Assembly: GCA_030323885.1 (NCBI GenBank)
Contig: CM059189.1
Coordinates: forward strand, 48,243,015-48,307,014
Source of the DNA: Branchipolynoe longqiensis
Taxonomy: Eukaryota; Annelida; Polychaeta; Phyllodocida; Polynoidae
DNA: 64,000 nucleotides
Direction: 5' to 3'
This document shows, one piece after another, positions 10,185 to 20,554 of the stretch. Position 1 is the stretch's first letter; each line of letters begins with the position of its first letter. The position numbers were made by a program, and so were the translations under genes. The notes beneath the pieces are model-generated. The model saw only the letters and a list, made by a program, of their open reading frames with translations, ran no database searches and was not told where the DNA came from.

Positions 10185-11130
10185 TAAAGAGGAGGAGGGT
10201 GAGGGGTTTAGGAGTGAGTGGGGGCTGGAGGAGGAGGATGAGTGAGTGGCGGAAGGAGTGGGGAGGAGTGGGGAGAGAAGGGGAGTGAGTGGGGAGGAGG
10301 AGTGGGAGGAGTGGAGGAGTTAGTGGGGGAAGGAGGAGGGGGGAGGAGTGGGGGGGGGGAGTGGGTGAGAGGAGTGAGTGGTGGAGAGAGTGGGAGGAGT
10401 AGGATGGTAAGGAGGAGGAAGGGGTGGAGGGGAGTAGTAGTGAGTGGGGGGAGCGGAGAAGGGGAGGATTGACTGGGGGTAGGGAGGAGGAGGGGGATGA
10501 GGGTGGGTGGTGGGTAGGAGGAGGGGGGAGGAGGAGGTTTGGGGGGTTGAAGGGAGGAGGTGGGGATGGGGGGACGAGGAGGAGAGGAGGATTGAGTGGG
10601 GATTGGAGTGGGTGAGGAGGAGTGAGTGGGGGGAGGAGGGGAGGATGAGTGAGGGGGACGAGGGGGTAGAGGAGTGAGTTCGGGACGTACGAGGGGGAGG
10701 AGTAGGATGGTGAGGAGTCGGGGGCTGGGGGGGGAGTAGTGAGTGGGGGGGTGGGGGAGAAGGGAGGATTGAGAGGGGGGGGATGAGGAGGGATGAGGAA
10801 GTGGGGGTAGGAGGAGGGGGAGGAGGAGGAGTGGGGGGTTGAAGGGAGGAGGAGGGGAGGGGGGACGAGGAGGAGAGGGAGGAGTGAGTGGGGGATGAGT
10901 GGGTGAGGAGGAGGGGAGGAGTGAGTGTGGGAGTGGGTGAGGAGGAGTGAGTGGGGGGACGAGGGGGCGGAGTGGGGGAGAGGGGAGTAGTGAGTTGGGG
11001 AAAGGGGAGAAGGAGGAGGAGTGAGTGGGGGGAGGAAGGCAGGAGGGGTGAGGGAGAGGGGGATGAGGAGGGGAGGAGTGAGGGAGAGGAGGAGGAGTGA
11101 GTGGGGGAGTGAGGGGGGCGATGGGGCTGA
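10185..11130. repeat. Polypurine (GGGGAGGAGTGAGT)n tract
   Basis: About 950 bp of G and A on the + strand with many G3-G9 runs. The 360-residue Pro/Ser/Leu minus-strand frame is a low-complexity shadow. Confidence 0.95.
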
Positions 11131-11217
11131 GGAGGTTGGGGGCATTAGGGAATTAAGTTGACGTGAGTAAAGTTGAGCACTGTAACCGTCTGTACCATGG
11201 CGGCCGTCATGGTCCCT

Positions 11218-11322
11218 ACACGTCACTTCCGGACAAAGCTCCGTGACGTGTCAGCAACCAGCACACCCTCTGGTGGCGGTTTTTGTGTGTGAGTGTTGTT
11301 GTTCCTACTTCCGGTGAATAAA
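11218..11322. promoter_or_regulatory. ETS/CRE-type sites
   Basis: ACGTCACTTCCGG (CCGGAAGTGACGT on the other strand) at 11220-11232 is a composite ETS and CRE word typical of animal promoters. CCGTGACGTGTC follows at 11241, CTACTTCCGGTG at 11306 and AATAAA at 11317. No transcript is recognisable nearby. It could also be an LTR remnant. Confidence 0.3.
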
Positions 11323-11352
11323 GCTAGTTATATTTTATCTTGCACTGCCTAA

Positions 11353-11671
11353 TGTAGCTGTCACACTACGACGACAAGCAGCGGCGACAGCCCTGCGACA
11401 CCCACTCCCCTTTGTCGCTGATTGTCGCGCAGGTGTCGCGCAGGTGCCGCACAAGTGCCGCCGCGACACCTCCGCGGCAGCTCCAGTTTCTCCACTATTT
11501 CTCGATGGTCGTCGAGTTGTCGCGGGGATTTTGGACATGTTGAAAAACTTCGGCGACAGCGGACGACAGCCCAGGTTGTGGCACTGTCGCGGCACTGTCG
11601 CGGCACTGTTGCGGCACTGTCGCACTGTCGCAGCACTGTGGCGGCACTGTCGTCTTGTCGTTAAGCTGTAG
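11353..11671. mobile_element. MITE-4, GTCGCGGCACT-rich
   Basis: Left end TGTAGCTGTCACACTACGAC followed by GACAAG; the right end has inverted GTCTTGTCGTTAAGCT. Between them CACTGTCGCGG is iterated at least six times. TIRs are imperfect and the target duplication is unclear. Confidence 0.5.
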
Positions 11672-11689
11672 TTGCTTCTCTCTCCATGT

Positions 11690-11851
11690 AGGTGTCTCTG
11701 TGTGTCTCTGTGTGTGTATATGTGTGTCTATGTGTCTATGTGTGTGTCTGTGTCTATGTGTGTGTATATGTGTGTATATATGTGTGTGTGTCTCTGTGTG
11801 TCTGTGTGTGGCTGTGTCTATGTGTGTGTATGTGTATATGTGTGTATGTGT
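11690..11851. repeat. (TGTGTC/TATG)n microsatellite
   Basis: TGTGTGTCTATG and TGTGTATATG repeats running into the gap. Confidence 0.95.
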
Positions 11852-12350
11852 NNNNNNNNNNNNNNNNNNNNNNNNNNNNNNNNNNNNNNNNNNNNNNNNN
11901 NNNNNNNNNNNNNNNNNNNNNNNNNNNNNNNNNNNNNNNNNNNNNNNNNNNNNNNNNNNNNNNNNNNNNNNNNNNNNNNNNNNNNNNNNNNNNNNNNNNN
12001 NNNNNNNNNNNNNNNNNNNNNNNNNNNNNNNNNNNNNNNNNNNNNNNNNNNNNNNNNNNNNNNNNNNNNNNNNNNNNNNNNNNNNNNNNNNNNNNNNNNN
12101 NNNNNNNNNNNNNNNNNNNNNNNNNNNNNNNNNNNNNNNNNNNNNNNNNNNNNNNNNNNNNNNNNNNNNNNNNNNNNNNNNNNNNNNNNNNNNNNNNNNN
12201 NNNNNNNNNNNNNNNNNNNNNNNNNNNNNNNNNNNNNNNNNNNNNNNNNNNNNNNNNNNNNNNNNNNNNNNNNNNNNNNNNNNNNNNNNNNNNNNNNNNN
12301 NNNNNNNNNNNNNNNNNNNNNNNNNNNNNNNNNNNNNNNNNNNNNNNNNN
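11852..12350. other. Assembly gap, 499 N
   Basis: A run of N. Open frames crossing it are meaningless. Confidence 1.
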
Positions 12351-12447
12351 GACAAACACACACAAACACACACAAACACACACAAACACACACCCACACA
12401 AACACACAAACACGCACACACAAACACACACACAAACATACACACAC
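12351..12447. repeat. (ACACAA)n microsatellite
   Basis: CACACAAACACACACAAACA repeats. Strand composition is the reverse of the microsatellite on the left of the gap. Confidence 0.95.
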
Positions 12448-12494
12448 TGTGCGGGAATGTAATGACCCTGATGCGTTGCAAGGTGAAAAACTGA

Positions 12495-12800
12495 TAGTTG
12501 TTGGTTGTTGGAGATTTACTTCCTGGCAACATCTAAGGTCATATCAGGACAGGTACCGACTTGTGACACTGTGCACTCATGTCGACATTATAGTGCTTCC
12601 CCACTGAGAGACCAGGCCGCCAGCACCACTCAGTCACAATATCCTGACACTGAGCCAGCCAGTCCTTGCCCTATCCTAATAATGCTGAGTGTATGGCTAG
12701 GAAGCGACAACTATCAATGGTTTGACTCAACCAGGGTCCCACGATCTACCAAAACGGGAGACGGATTCTCATTCGGCCACCCCGTCTGGTTACTGAGAAA
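12495..12800 (-). mobile_element. SINE-A, near full length
   Basis: The minus strand starts at the head CCAGACGGGGTGGCCGAATG, keeps most of the body and ends GGAAGTAAATCTCCAACAAC. A deletion removes part of the ATGACCTGATATCCCA region. Confidence 0.85.
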
Positions 12801-12892
12801 CTACGAGCAGCACCCCCCCCCCCCCCTCCCCTGGTTCTGATGCATTAGTCCAACTGGGTGGTTGTATAGTAATACCGGTCATCACAATTCTG

Positions 12893-12955
12893 CCAGACGA
12901 GCGTCCGCTTCCCGTTCTGGTAGGTAAGGATTTGAACCCGTTGGCAGAAACATTG
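12893..12955 (+). mobile_element. SINE-A head scrap
   Basis: GCCAGACGAGCGTCCGCTTC, CCGTTCTGGTAGGTA and TTTGAACCCG follow the SINE-A head order. Confidence 0.45.
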
Positions 12956-13144
12956 ACGTAGGCTCGCACTTAACAAACGAGAGGATGACTGGCTGATAAT
13001 TATGTTATTCGAGCTAAAGCCCTTTTCTACTTGACTTGGCTAGGCTAACCGCCCTACCCAATACATGACAATAGCATCAAATAAACACTTAATGTTAGCG
13101 TCAACAACTAACAACAAAACTGTAACGTGCACCGTTGTGCACCC

Positions 13145-13612
13145 GGTGCAAGTTGGGCAAGCAGTGGTTGCACACTGCACCGCCCACCGATCCGCAAGTT
13201 GGGCAAACAGTGGTTGCACACTGCACCGCCCACCGATCCGCAAGTTGGGCAAACAGTGGTTGCACACTGCACCGCCCGCCGATCCGCAAGTTGGGCAAGC
13301 AGTGGTTGCACAATGCACTGCTTGCCGATCTGCAAGTTGGGCAAGCAGTGGTTGCACACTGCACCACCTGCTGATCTGCAAGTTGGGCAAGCAGTGGTTG
13401 CACACTGCACCACCCGCCGATCCGCAAGTTGGACAAGCAGTGGTTGCTCACTGCACCACCCGCCGATCCGCAAGTTTGGCAAGCAGTGGTTGCACACTGC
13501 ACCGCCCGCCGATCTGCAAGTTGGGCAAGCAGTGGTTGCATACTGCACCGCCCGCCAATCCGCAAGTTGGGAAAGCAGTGGTTGCCCACTGCACCGCCCG
13601 CCGATCCGCGGA
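13145..13612. repeat. 46-bp minisatellite, about 10 copies
   Basis: Unit contains GATCCGCAAGTTGGGCAAGC then AGTGGTTGCACACTGCACCG. Because 46 is not a multiple of three, every frame is visited and several spurious 160-240 residue frames result. Confidence 0.95.
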
Positions 13613-13822
13613 CTCCGCAGTGCCGCTATGGGGAATGTACATGAACCTTGGCTACACACACTTTCTTCAGCCGTGCTCTGCCTACATCCGCTACACCGTC
13701 GTGTATACAAGCTGTAGGATTGCAGATAACTGGCCGATAATTATTTTATTCCCGCTAATGATCTTTTCTACTTGACTTGGCTGGGCTACCCGCCACGGCC
13801 GCAACCCGGCCCACCCAGACAA
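13613..13822. other. Nothing recognised
   Basis: Short unique stretch between minisatellite and LINE-A; no supported gene. Confidence 0.4.
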
Positions 13823-15658
13823 CCTCATCATCATCCTCATCATGCTGTTGGTCGCGATGCGACAAAGACTGCTTTCATTACTTGACTGCCGCTCTCCATT
13901 TAGCTCTCTGCTGTGACAGTTGTGTCCATGAGTCGGTCTTAATGTCTCTCAGCTTCAGGTTTCTCTTGATGGTATCCCTGAACCGGAGACGAGGGCGCCC
14001 TCTCTTTCTGTAAGCAGAAGACAGTTGAGAATAGAGGATCTGCTTTGGTAGCCTGTCTGATGACATCCTAATGAGGTGTCCAGTCCAGCAGAGATTCTTT
14101 TTGATCAGAAGATCTTCCATAGAGGGCAGCCCCGTCCGTTCGAGTATTTCCTTATTTGTCACTTTGTCCTTCCAGATTAGCCTCATGATTGAACGCAGAT
14201 GTCGCATCATAAAGGCATGCAGCTTTTTCAGCTGTCGTATGTACACTGTCCAGGCCTCGGCTCCGTATAGTAGGGTGGATAGTGTAGTGGTCTGCACTGA
14301 CCTCTCAGGCAAGTAACCACATAGACAGGTAGGCGTGGGGAGTGTGTTGATATCAGGGAGCCTAGGTGGTGTAATGGTTAGCACACTGGCCCGGAATGCA
14401 AAGAGATGTGGGTTCGAGTCCCGCTCTAGGCACAATATTTCCCATTTTCATCACCCCCACGACACTGGTTGCCGTGATCAGGATCCTGTACAAGCTTTGC
14501 GCTGTATGGTTGTTGAACCTACCCTGTGTATGTATGTGTTAGTGCATTGCCTGTATGTATGTAATTGTAAGCATTACAAGACTTACAATTCCTGGGGGAC
14601 GAGTGTAGTGGTCTGCACTGACCTCTCAGGCAAGTAACCACATAGACAGGTAGGCGTGGGGAGTGTGTTGATATCAGGGAGCCTAGGTGGTGTAATGGTT
14701 AGCACACTGGCCCGGAATGCAAAGAGATGTGGGTTCGAGTCCCGCTCTAGGGCAATATTTCCCATTTTCATCACCCCCCGACAATAGTATGAGTCAGTAG
14801 ATCTTGCCTTTGAAATGATGGTGGTTGTTCCAAGTCTCTGGCGTAGTCGGCCGAAAGATGCGCTAGCTTAGCCATCCTCCGCTGTATTTCGCATCAATGC
14901 ATCCTCACTTGATATATGCTTCGAGGTAGGTGAATTCCGAACAGAGTCAGTTGTTACCTCCCATGATCTCTTCCTCCTCTGTTTTGTAGAGTCTGTTCGA
15001 TCACCTTTCTGTAGATGGTTACAATGCTGGCATCCTTCCATGCTTGGGTACAGAACCCTCCTCCCAGGCATTGGTGATTAGTTGGTGCAGTTGTTGAACA
15101 GATTGTCTCCTCCGTGCTTCCATACTTCAGCAGGAATTCCATCACCCCCAGGTGCTTTGCCATCTTTCAGGCTGGCGATTGCTCTAGCCATCTCATCCAC
15201 GGTTGGAATCTCATCGAGGCATGTTTTGGTAATCGGCTGCTGGTTGTTGTCCAGAACTTCGTGATCTATGTCACCAGGGAAGTTGAGTAGCTTCTGGAAG
15301 TGTTCACTCCATCTTGCCACAACTCTCTTGCTGTCAGAAAGGGTCTCCATTCCATCTGTTGATTTCAGGTGAACAGGTCCCTTCTTCACGGGTCCCCACA
15401 CTTCCCTCAGTCCACTGTAGAAACCCTTCATGCTGTTTCTGTCTGCAGCTCTCTGCAGATCCTCTACCTTCATTTCCCACCAGTCTGACTGTTGTGTTGT
15501 CTACGACCTGCTGCAAAGCTGCCCATTCCTCATCTGGTGTTGGGCTTTCCTTCTCCTCCCAGTTTGCGAGAGCATTGTCCATCTCCCGCTCGAAGCTCTC
15601 CCTGTGATTGATGGTACTTAGTTTTGCTGTGTTGAGCTTGGTCGGTATTGGTAGGACT
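13823..15658 (-). pseudogene. LINE-A non-LTR retrotransposon, broken
   Basis: Minus-strand remnant of a non-LTR element. Reading from the 5' side, 15582-15078 encodes the region before the reverse transcriptase and its first block (LKDGKAPGGDGIPAEV, a typical RT motif). The RT core with the FADD box is deleted. About 14300-13878 encodes the C-terminal domain (LLYGAEAWTVY, LCWTGHLIRM, RGRPRLRFRD). The 3' end at 13823 is a (GAT)n-type tail, as in RTE-like elements, but I do not assign a clade firmly. SINE-B sequence interrupts it at 14286-14780. Several frameshifts; not functional. Confidence 0.85.
14286..14780 (+). mobile_element. SINE-B, two tandem copies in LINE-A
   Basis: Two blocks share AGTGTAGTGGTCTGCACTGA, the tRNA-like region and CAATATTTCCCATTTTCATC. 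The tRNA-like parts are 14360-14432 and 14681-14754. In the first, a 7-bp acceptor stem closes with one G-T pair, the D arm GTGTAATGGTTAGCAC and T arm GTGGGTTCGAGTCCCGC are intact, but the anticodon stem does not pair. So it is tRNA-derived rather than a tRNA gene. A third copy is at 33261. Confidence 0.75.
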
Positions 15659-15701
15659 CTTCAAAAGCGGCTGCCACCCGCATATCGCTAATTACTCTCT
15701 C

Positions 15702-16480
15702 CTATAATGGAGTCATTTTGTATTTGTATATCGTATCACTGGCCCAATTCCTCCTAGCCTTAATTTCCTGAATACTTGCTCCCTGCATCGCCAGGTACGT
15801 GGCCCTCCCCCTCCTCAAAGAGTGGCATGAAACAGTTTCCAGTTCCAACCCAGCGCAAGCCACGAAATACTTGATAGCGGACTGTAGCACGGTATATCAA
15901 TGGAGTATAGCTGCCGCCAGGGGCTGGCACCTGGAAGGCAGGATCACTGTCCCCCCACCCCCGTCTCGGAAAAGTGCTTCTGCGCCCAATAGACTGCACA
16001 TATCCCTGGACTGTTAACTGAGGTTTATATGAGTTCTCCTTTAGAAAATTGAATAGTCTTTGACCGGCTCACGTACACCACCATGCCCCCAGTGCAACAA
16101 ATAAAACTAGATCTTAATAAGACTGACTCCGACACTGTAAGCTGACACTTACGCAGAAATCTCCGAACCCAGTTCATAACACGGCTCTAAAACAAATGTA
16201 GCCCTTACTTCCCAACATGAAAGAAAACATGCTCAAAGGTCATTTGGTAAGCAGTGTCGCCCGCTTTACCGCACACCCGAGGACCCATTTTGCACCACCC
16301 AAGACCGTCTTTACCTGATATGAATCATATTTGATTGGTTCCGCACCCTTGGGCATTAAGAATAAGTTTAAGGCGCTCAAATAATTCCTTATCGAGCTGA
16401 ACTTCAGCTTACATGAAAGCCACATAGCGTAGAGAGCCACCTGGTCAGAGGGGCATGGAATAGGAACCATCTACCCACTC
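15702..16480 (-). pseudogene. DIRS-A tyrosine recombinase
   Basis: 16470-16240 encodes the N-terminal core-binding part (YAMWLSCKLKFSSIRNYLSA). After frameshifts, 15890-15702 encodes the C-terminal catalytic end with HSLRR (the HxxR motif) and a tyrosine 34 residues after the histidine (IYKYKM), the expected nucleophile spacing. The block with the first catalytic arginine is not readable. Such recombinases integrate circular DIRS-type cDNA without an integrase. Confidence 0.7.
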
Positions 16481-16624
16481 AATGAATCAAAATCAATTAA
16501 AACTATCATCTGATTTACATAGACTGTGTCTTTTTAAAATTTGGTGCATAGTATTGCAGACTCAGCAAACTAGCCTCTGCCCACCGTGCTGCGAGACCTA
16601 AAGTTGAAGAACAACAATCAATCG

Positions 16625-17181
16625 TGTAAAATTTTCCGATATTTGAGATATAGGCTATGGAGAACTACTCTATAATAAATTGCAAATGGTCTATATAATG
16701 GTAGATGGTATGTAAAACCAAAGGCATATAAAGTATATGTGGAGTTGGTGATCCATTACTAATTAAATATTTAAATTGTATATCAATATAGATAGTGAGA
16801 GAGGGTCACTTCTTGACCTAAGAGAGGGTCACTTCTTGACTTGTGAGAGAGTCTTTGGAACTCTCCTCACATACCCCCTCCCCTCCAAGTGTTATTTATG
16901 GATCACTGCACACCAGACACAACAGGGCACTGTAGCCACACCTAACCATGCCTTGGTTACAAGGATATTGAACCCTCATTGGTGGATATAATAATGCCTG
17001 TTAGTGATTGGAAGACTTGATCATGTGATCACTACCATCTTGTTTCCTGAAACTATATATACAATAAATGAAGGAGTCTCACTCTCCTACCTTTCACTCT
17101 ATATCTACTTTCCTTCCTTGCCTGTAGTGATTTCCTATTAGCCTATCTACACCACTCAAACTGCCAGCCATCGACTTTACA
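16625..17181 (+). mobile_element. Solo-LTR-like repeat inside DIRS-A
   Basis: Begins TGTAAAATTTTCCGATATTT and ends CATCGACTTTACA (TG...CA ends). It contains TATATATACAATAAATG. A second copy at 61581-62085 shares both ends and the interior order and has a 4-bp duplication. No matching duplication is visible here. It lies between the RNase H and recombinase parts of DIRS-A. Confidence 0.7.
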
Positions 17182-17233
17182 ACAAGGTATGCACACACAA
17201 TACGCTCCCTGCTAGCCGCAGTTCCCCATCTGC

Positions 17234-17456
17234 TTAAACATCACATAATACGTTATTCCTGCTCAGGATATAAACAGAACTAATTGACAAATTATATCCG
17301 CATGAAAGCCAAAACAGCTCTTTCACCCAAGACATAATCATATTGTTTGGTGACCGACCAAAGGAAAGAGCAGCACGAACAGTGTTATTATCGGTCACAA
17401 ATGTGACTGGAGTCTTATTATCGGTCACAAATGTGACTGGAGTTATATTATCGGTC
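17234..17456 (-). pseudogene. DIRS-A RNase H, C-terminal part
   Basis: Encodes FVTDNNTVRAALSFGRSP, then SWVKELFWLSCGYN and ILSRNNVLCDVL-type sequence. This is the RNase H region around the TDN catalytic aspartate and the closing NxxxDxLSR-type motif. Frames break after LCDV. Confidence 0.75.
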
Positions 17457-17536
17457 ACAATGTGACTGAAGTGTTATTATCGGTCACAAATGTGACTGAA
17501 GTGTTATTATCGGTCACAAAAGTGACTGAAGTGTTA
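17362..17536. repeat. 30-bp array on the RNase H TDN motif, left part
   Basis: About six units of TTATTATCGGTCACAAATGT followed by GACTGGAG. On the minus strand each unit reads FVTDNNTPVT in frame, so it is a codon-preserving expansion of the DIRS-A RNase H motif. DIRS-B separates it from the right part. Confidence 0.9.
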
Positions 17537-17579
17537 TTTGTCGTAATGCTTGCATTGCGGTTGATGCGAGACAGGGAAG

Positions 17580-18713
17580 GTGGCCCCCCCGTCTCTCCTC
17601 CCCCCAGCCCTCCCCCTACCCCTGAGCGGTTCGCCGCCCCTCTCTCCACCCCCCGCCGCACCTCCTCCCCCGCCCCTGCCCCCGCCCCTCCCCCCCCCGA
17701 CCACGACCTCAGCGAACCTATCGCAGATGTGGTTGACCCCCACATACATCTGGCCCCACGCCTCCGGCGAGGCCTGGGCCAGGTACCCCACATTCACTCG
17801 GGCCTACTCTGCCCTCAGGGAAGCGGGCCTCCCCAATTTTTTGGCCGCCCGCATCCCCCTACCCTCCGGCCTCCACATCCCTGCCTGGCGTGCTCGCCTC
17901 CGCGACTACCCCGACCCCGCCCTCCTAGACCTCCTCGAGTTTGGCTTCCCCTCGAACTACTCAGCCCCTACCCCCCCGCCCTACCTTCACCAACGACCGC
18001 GAGGCCCCGAGCACACCCCGCACATAAGCGAGTTCATACGCACTGAGCTCGCCCTTGGCGCCCTCGCCGGCCCCTTCAATGTCCCCCCTTTCACCCCGTG
18101 GACCCGCCCCAAGTCCGACCCGGGCAAGAGGCGGGTCATCGCAGGCATCCCTCGCCGGGAATACCTCGGCAGACCCCACACCTATAGCCTCCCCTCAGTC
18201 ACTGACGTTGGCCACCGCCTCATCGGCGAGGGATCGGGGGACTACACCTGGTCTGCCGACATCTCTCGAGCTTACCGTCAGCTCCGTGCCGACCCCCTCT
18301 CCTGCCCCCTATACGGGATTACGCTTGATGGCCTCACCTACGTAGACCTCGCCCTGCCCTTTGGATGTCGCTCCTCGGGCGCGGCATGCGTGCATGTCAC
18401 GGCTGCAGTCGCGTGGATCCTCCGCCACGACGGATTCCATGCGCTAGTCTACGTAGACGACTTTGTCGGGTGCGAGGGCTCCTACCTGAGGGTGTGCCAG
18501 GCCTTTGATGCCTTCCTCGCCCTCGCCGCTGCCCTCGGGCTCGAGGTCGCCCCTGGGAAGTGTCATCCCCCTGCTGTCCGTCTGACATGGCTCGGCTTCA
18601 CCCTGGACAGCGAGGCGATGATTATCCGCATTGCCCCCGACAAGGTAGAGGACCTCATCCTGGCATGTGAGACCCGGATCGCCCGCCCAGCCCTCGGGCG
18701 GTGCGAGCTCTAG
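17580..18713 (+). pseudogene. DIRS-B reverse transcriptase
   Basis: An open frame of about 377 codons, with a proline-rich start; the first ATG is at 17727. RT motifs in order: a Lys/Arg region RPKSDPGKRRVIAGIP, motif A YTWSADISRAYRQL with its aspartate, motif B-like PFGCRSSGAACVH, catalytic LVYVDDFVG, then LTWLGFTLDSE. The frame ends at a TAG (18711-18713), but downstream codons in the same frame continue the connection domain (LLGRLNHVSSCILPAHKFM), so the stop is probably a later lesion or a readthrough point. It copies the element RNA into DNA together with the RNase H. Confidence 0.85.
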
Positions 18714-19360
18714 AGCCTCCTCGGGCGCCTGAACCACGTTAGCAGCTGTATACTACCGGCCCACAAATTTATGAGCCGCCTCCTCGGGGCGCTCCACCAC
18801 TGTTTTGGCTGCGCCTCAGGTGGTTCGCCCTCTACGGTCGCGCCTCCAATGGCCTCCACCTCCTCTGCGCTCCGGAGGGGCGCCGTCACATCATCGAGTG
18901 CGACTCCTGCCTCTCTGGTGGGGGGGGGGCGTACTCCGCCATGCACTGCTACACCCGAGGGTACTCCCCCGCATTCTGGGCGCGCTTCCCGGATATCCAC
19001 GAGCTGGAAGCGGTTAACCTCGTTGTCGTCCCCCGCACCCTCCTTCCTGATGATGTCGCGGGGGCGACCATGGTGATTAACACGGACAACATGGGGTCCG
19101 CCGCCTCCCTCGAGTCAGGGCGTGCCCGGGATCCTACCCTCGGGACCTGCGCCCGGGAGCTCTGGCTCCTTGCCGCCACCGGCTCCTTCACCCTCTCCAT
19201 AGTGCACAAGCCCGGGGTGGACCTCGTCCTCGTGGATGCCCTCAGCTGCGCTCACCTCATCGGCCCATGGGCCGAGTTGGCCCGCACCGAGGTCACTCGC
19301 GTCGGGCTGCACTACATTCACCTGACCCATGACGACTTCCCCTTTAACCCGGGCCTGTGA
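18714..19360 (+). pseudogene. DIRS-B RNase H region
   Basis: After the connection domain, 18941-19360 and the frame before it give the acidic residues of RNase H: ECDSCLSGGG, HELEAVNLV, MVINTDNMGSAAS and LVLVDALSC. A G run at 18920-18929 accompanies a frame change. The frame ends at a TGA at 19358-19360, overlapping the recombinase frame that begins near 19329. Confidence 0.8.
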
Positions 19361-20346
19361 TCCAGGTTTCACCTCGGCCGAGGTCGACAGCGTGGATTGC
19401 CTCTGCCTCACCTCACTCGCCCCCACGACCTGGAGGAACCGCCGCCTGCAGGCCGAGGACTACGTCGCTTATCTCGTGGCCCGAGGGCTCGACCCCCTCG
19501 CCCCCTCCAACTTTGACGTTGCCGCCTACGCCGCCTCCCTCTACGCCCGTGCCCTCGCCCCTGCCTCAGTGAAGAACGCACTCTCGGGGGCGCGCTCCGG
19601 GGGGGTCCACCTCGGACTTCGACTGCCACCTCGCCAAGGACGTCTGCCGAGGTGGCGAGCGCATATCAACCCATGTCCCGCGCCAGGCACTGCCACTCAC
19701 TCCCGAGCACCTCGCCCTTGCCATCTCACACCTCACCCGGGCGGGGCCCGCCTCCATCATTCCTCGGGCCGCCCTCCTCCTCGGGTACTTCGGGATGCTG
19801 AGGCAGTCTGACCTGCTCTACCCGAGCCCCGAGGGCAGGGGCGGCCCCCACACCATCACCCGAGGAGACGTTCGCCCTGCCCCCGGGGGGCTCCGGATCC
19901 TCATTAGAAGCTCCAAGACCATTTCCGCTCCCTCGGGAGTGGTGGCCCTCTTCGTTCCCGCCTGCTCACGCACCGAACTCTGTGCCGTCACGGCCTGGCA
20001 GGCTGCCATCCACCAGCTGCTGGCCCCGCCTGATGCCCCGTCCTTCATTATGCCCTCGGGCCGTCCCCTCGACCCACAAACTCTCACCACCCTCCTCCGG
20101 GGTGCCTTGCGTGCCCGAGGCGTCCCCGCCTCAGAGGCCTTCACCCTCCACAGCCTCCGCCGCGGCGCCACCCAGGCATGCCAGAGGACAGGCGTGCCCA
20201 TCCCCGACATTATGGCCCAGGGGACCTGGACCTCTGAGGCGGTGCACGCAGACGTGCCCCGCCTCGCCCCTTCGGCCGCCCCTCGAGCCCTCTCCTCCAT
20301 TTTGGTGGAGGGCTTATCGGCTCCACCTCACGGACTCACCTCATAG
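19329..20346 (+). pseudogene. DIRS-B tyrosine recombinase, Tyr replaced
   Basis: 19329-19605 encodes the core-binding domain (WRNRRLQAEDYVAYLVARGL). A frameshift near 19605 moves to the frame that ends at the TAG 20344-20346. The catalytic domain shows LLGYFGMLRQSDLL (first arginine) and LHSLRRGATQ (HxxR). Where the nucleophile is expected, 34 residues after the histidine, there is aspartate (HADV, codon GAC). DIRS-A has tyrosine at that spacing. With the frameshift and this change the enzyme should be inactive. Confidence 0.8.
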
Positions 20347-20554
20347 GCTCCCTCTGAGCTCTTCTCTTATTTGATCTCTATTATCTTGACATTGTACATT
20401 TTTGCTTATCCATGACATTACCTTGACATTACATGACATTATCCATTGTCCTTGTCTAACCATGACCTGCACTACCCTGTACATATCATATAATGGCATT
20501 TCTCAATAAGGTGCCCTTTCTCCACCCATGCCTTACTTCCTTCTTTGTCGCGCA

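Noticed and set aside
10144..11226. 360-residue Pro/Ser/Leu-rich minus-strand ORF
   Set aside because: It is the translation of a pyrimidine strand with no domain structure. The other frames of the same tract are open too.
11495..12607. ORFs spanning the N gap
   Set aside because: They translate N and microsatellite sequence.
12505..12840. Recurring peptides such as TSWQHLRSYQDGYRLVT
   Set aside because: These are translations of the SINE-A body, found in both directions throughout the window.
14360..14432. A functional tRNA gene
   Set aside because: Acceptor, D and T arms look right but the anticodon stem does not pair, and there are further copies with shared flanks, so it is a SINE head.
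18397..19426. Arg/Gly-rich minus-strand ORFs opposite DIRS-B
   Set aside because: Antisense shadows caused by the very GC-rich sequence. The + strand has RT, RNase H and recombinase motifs.
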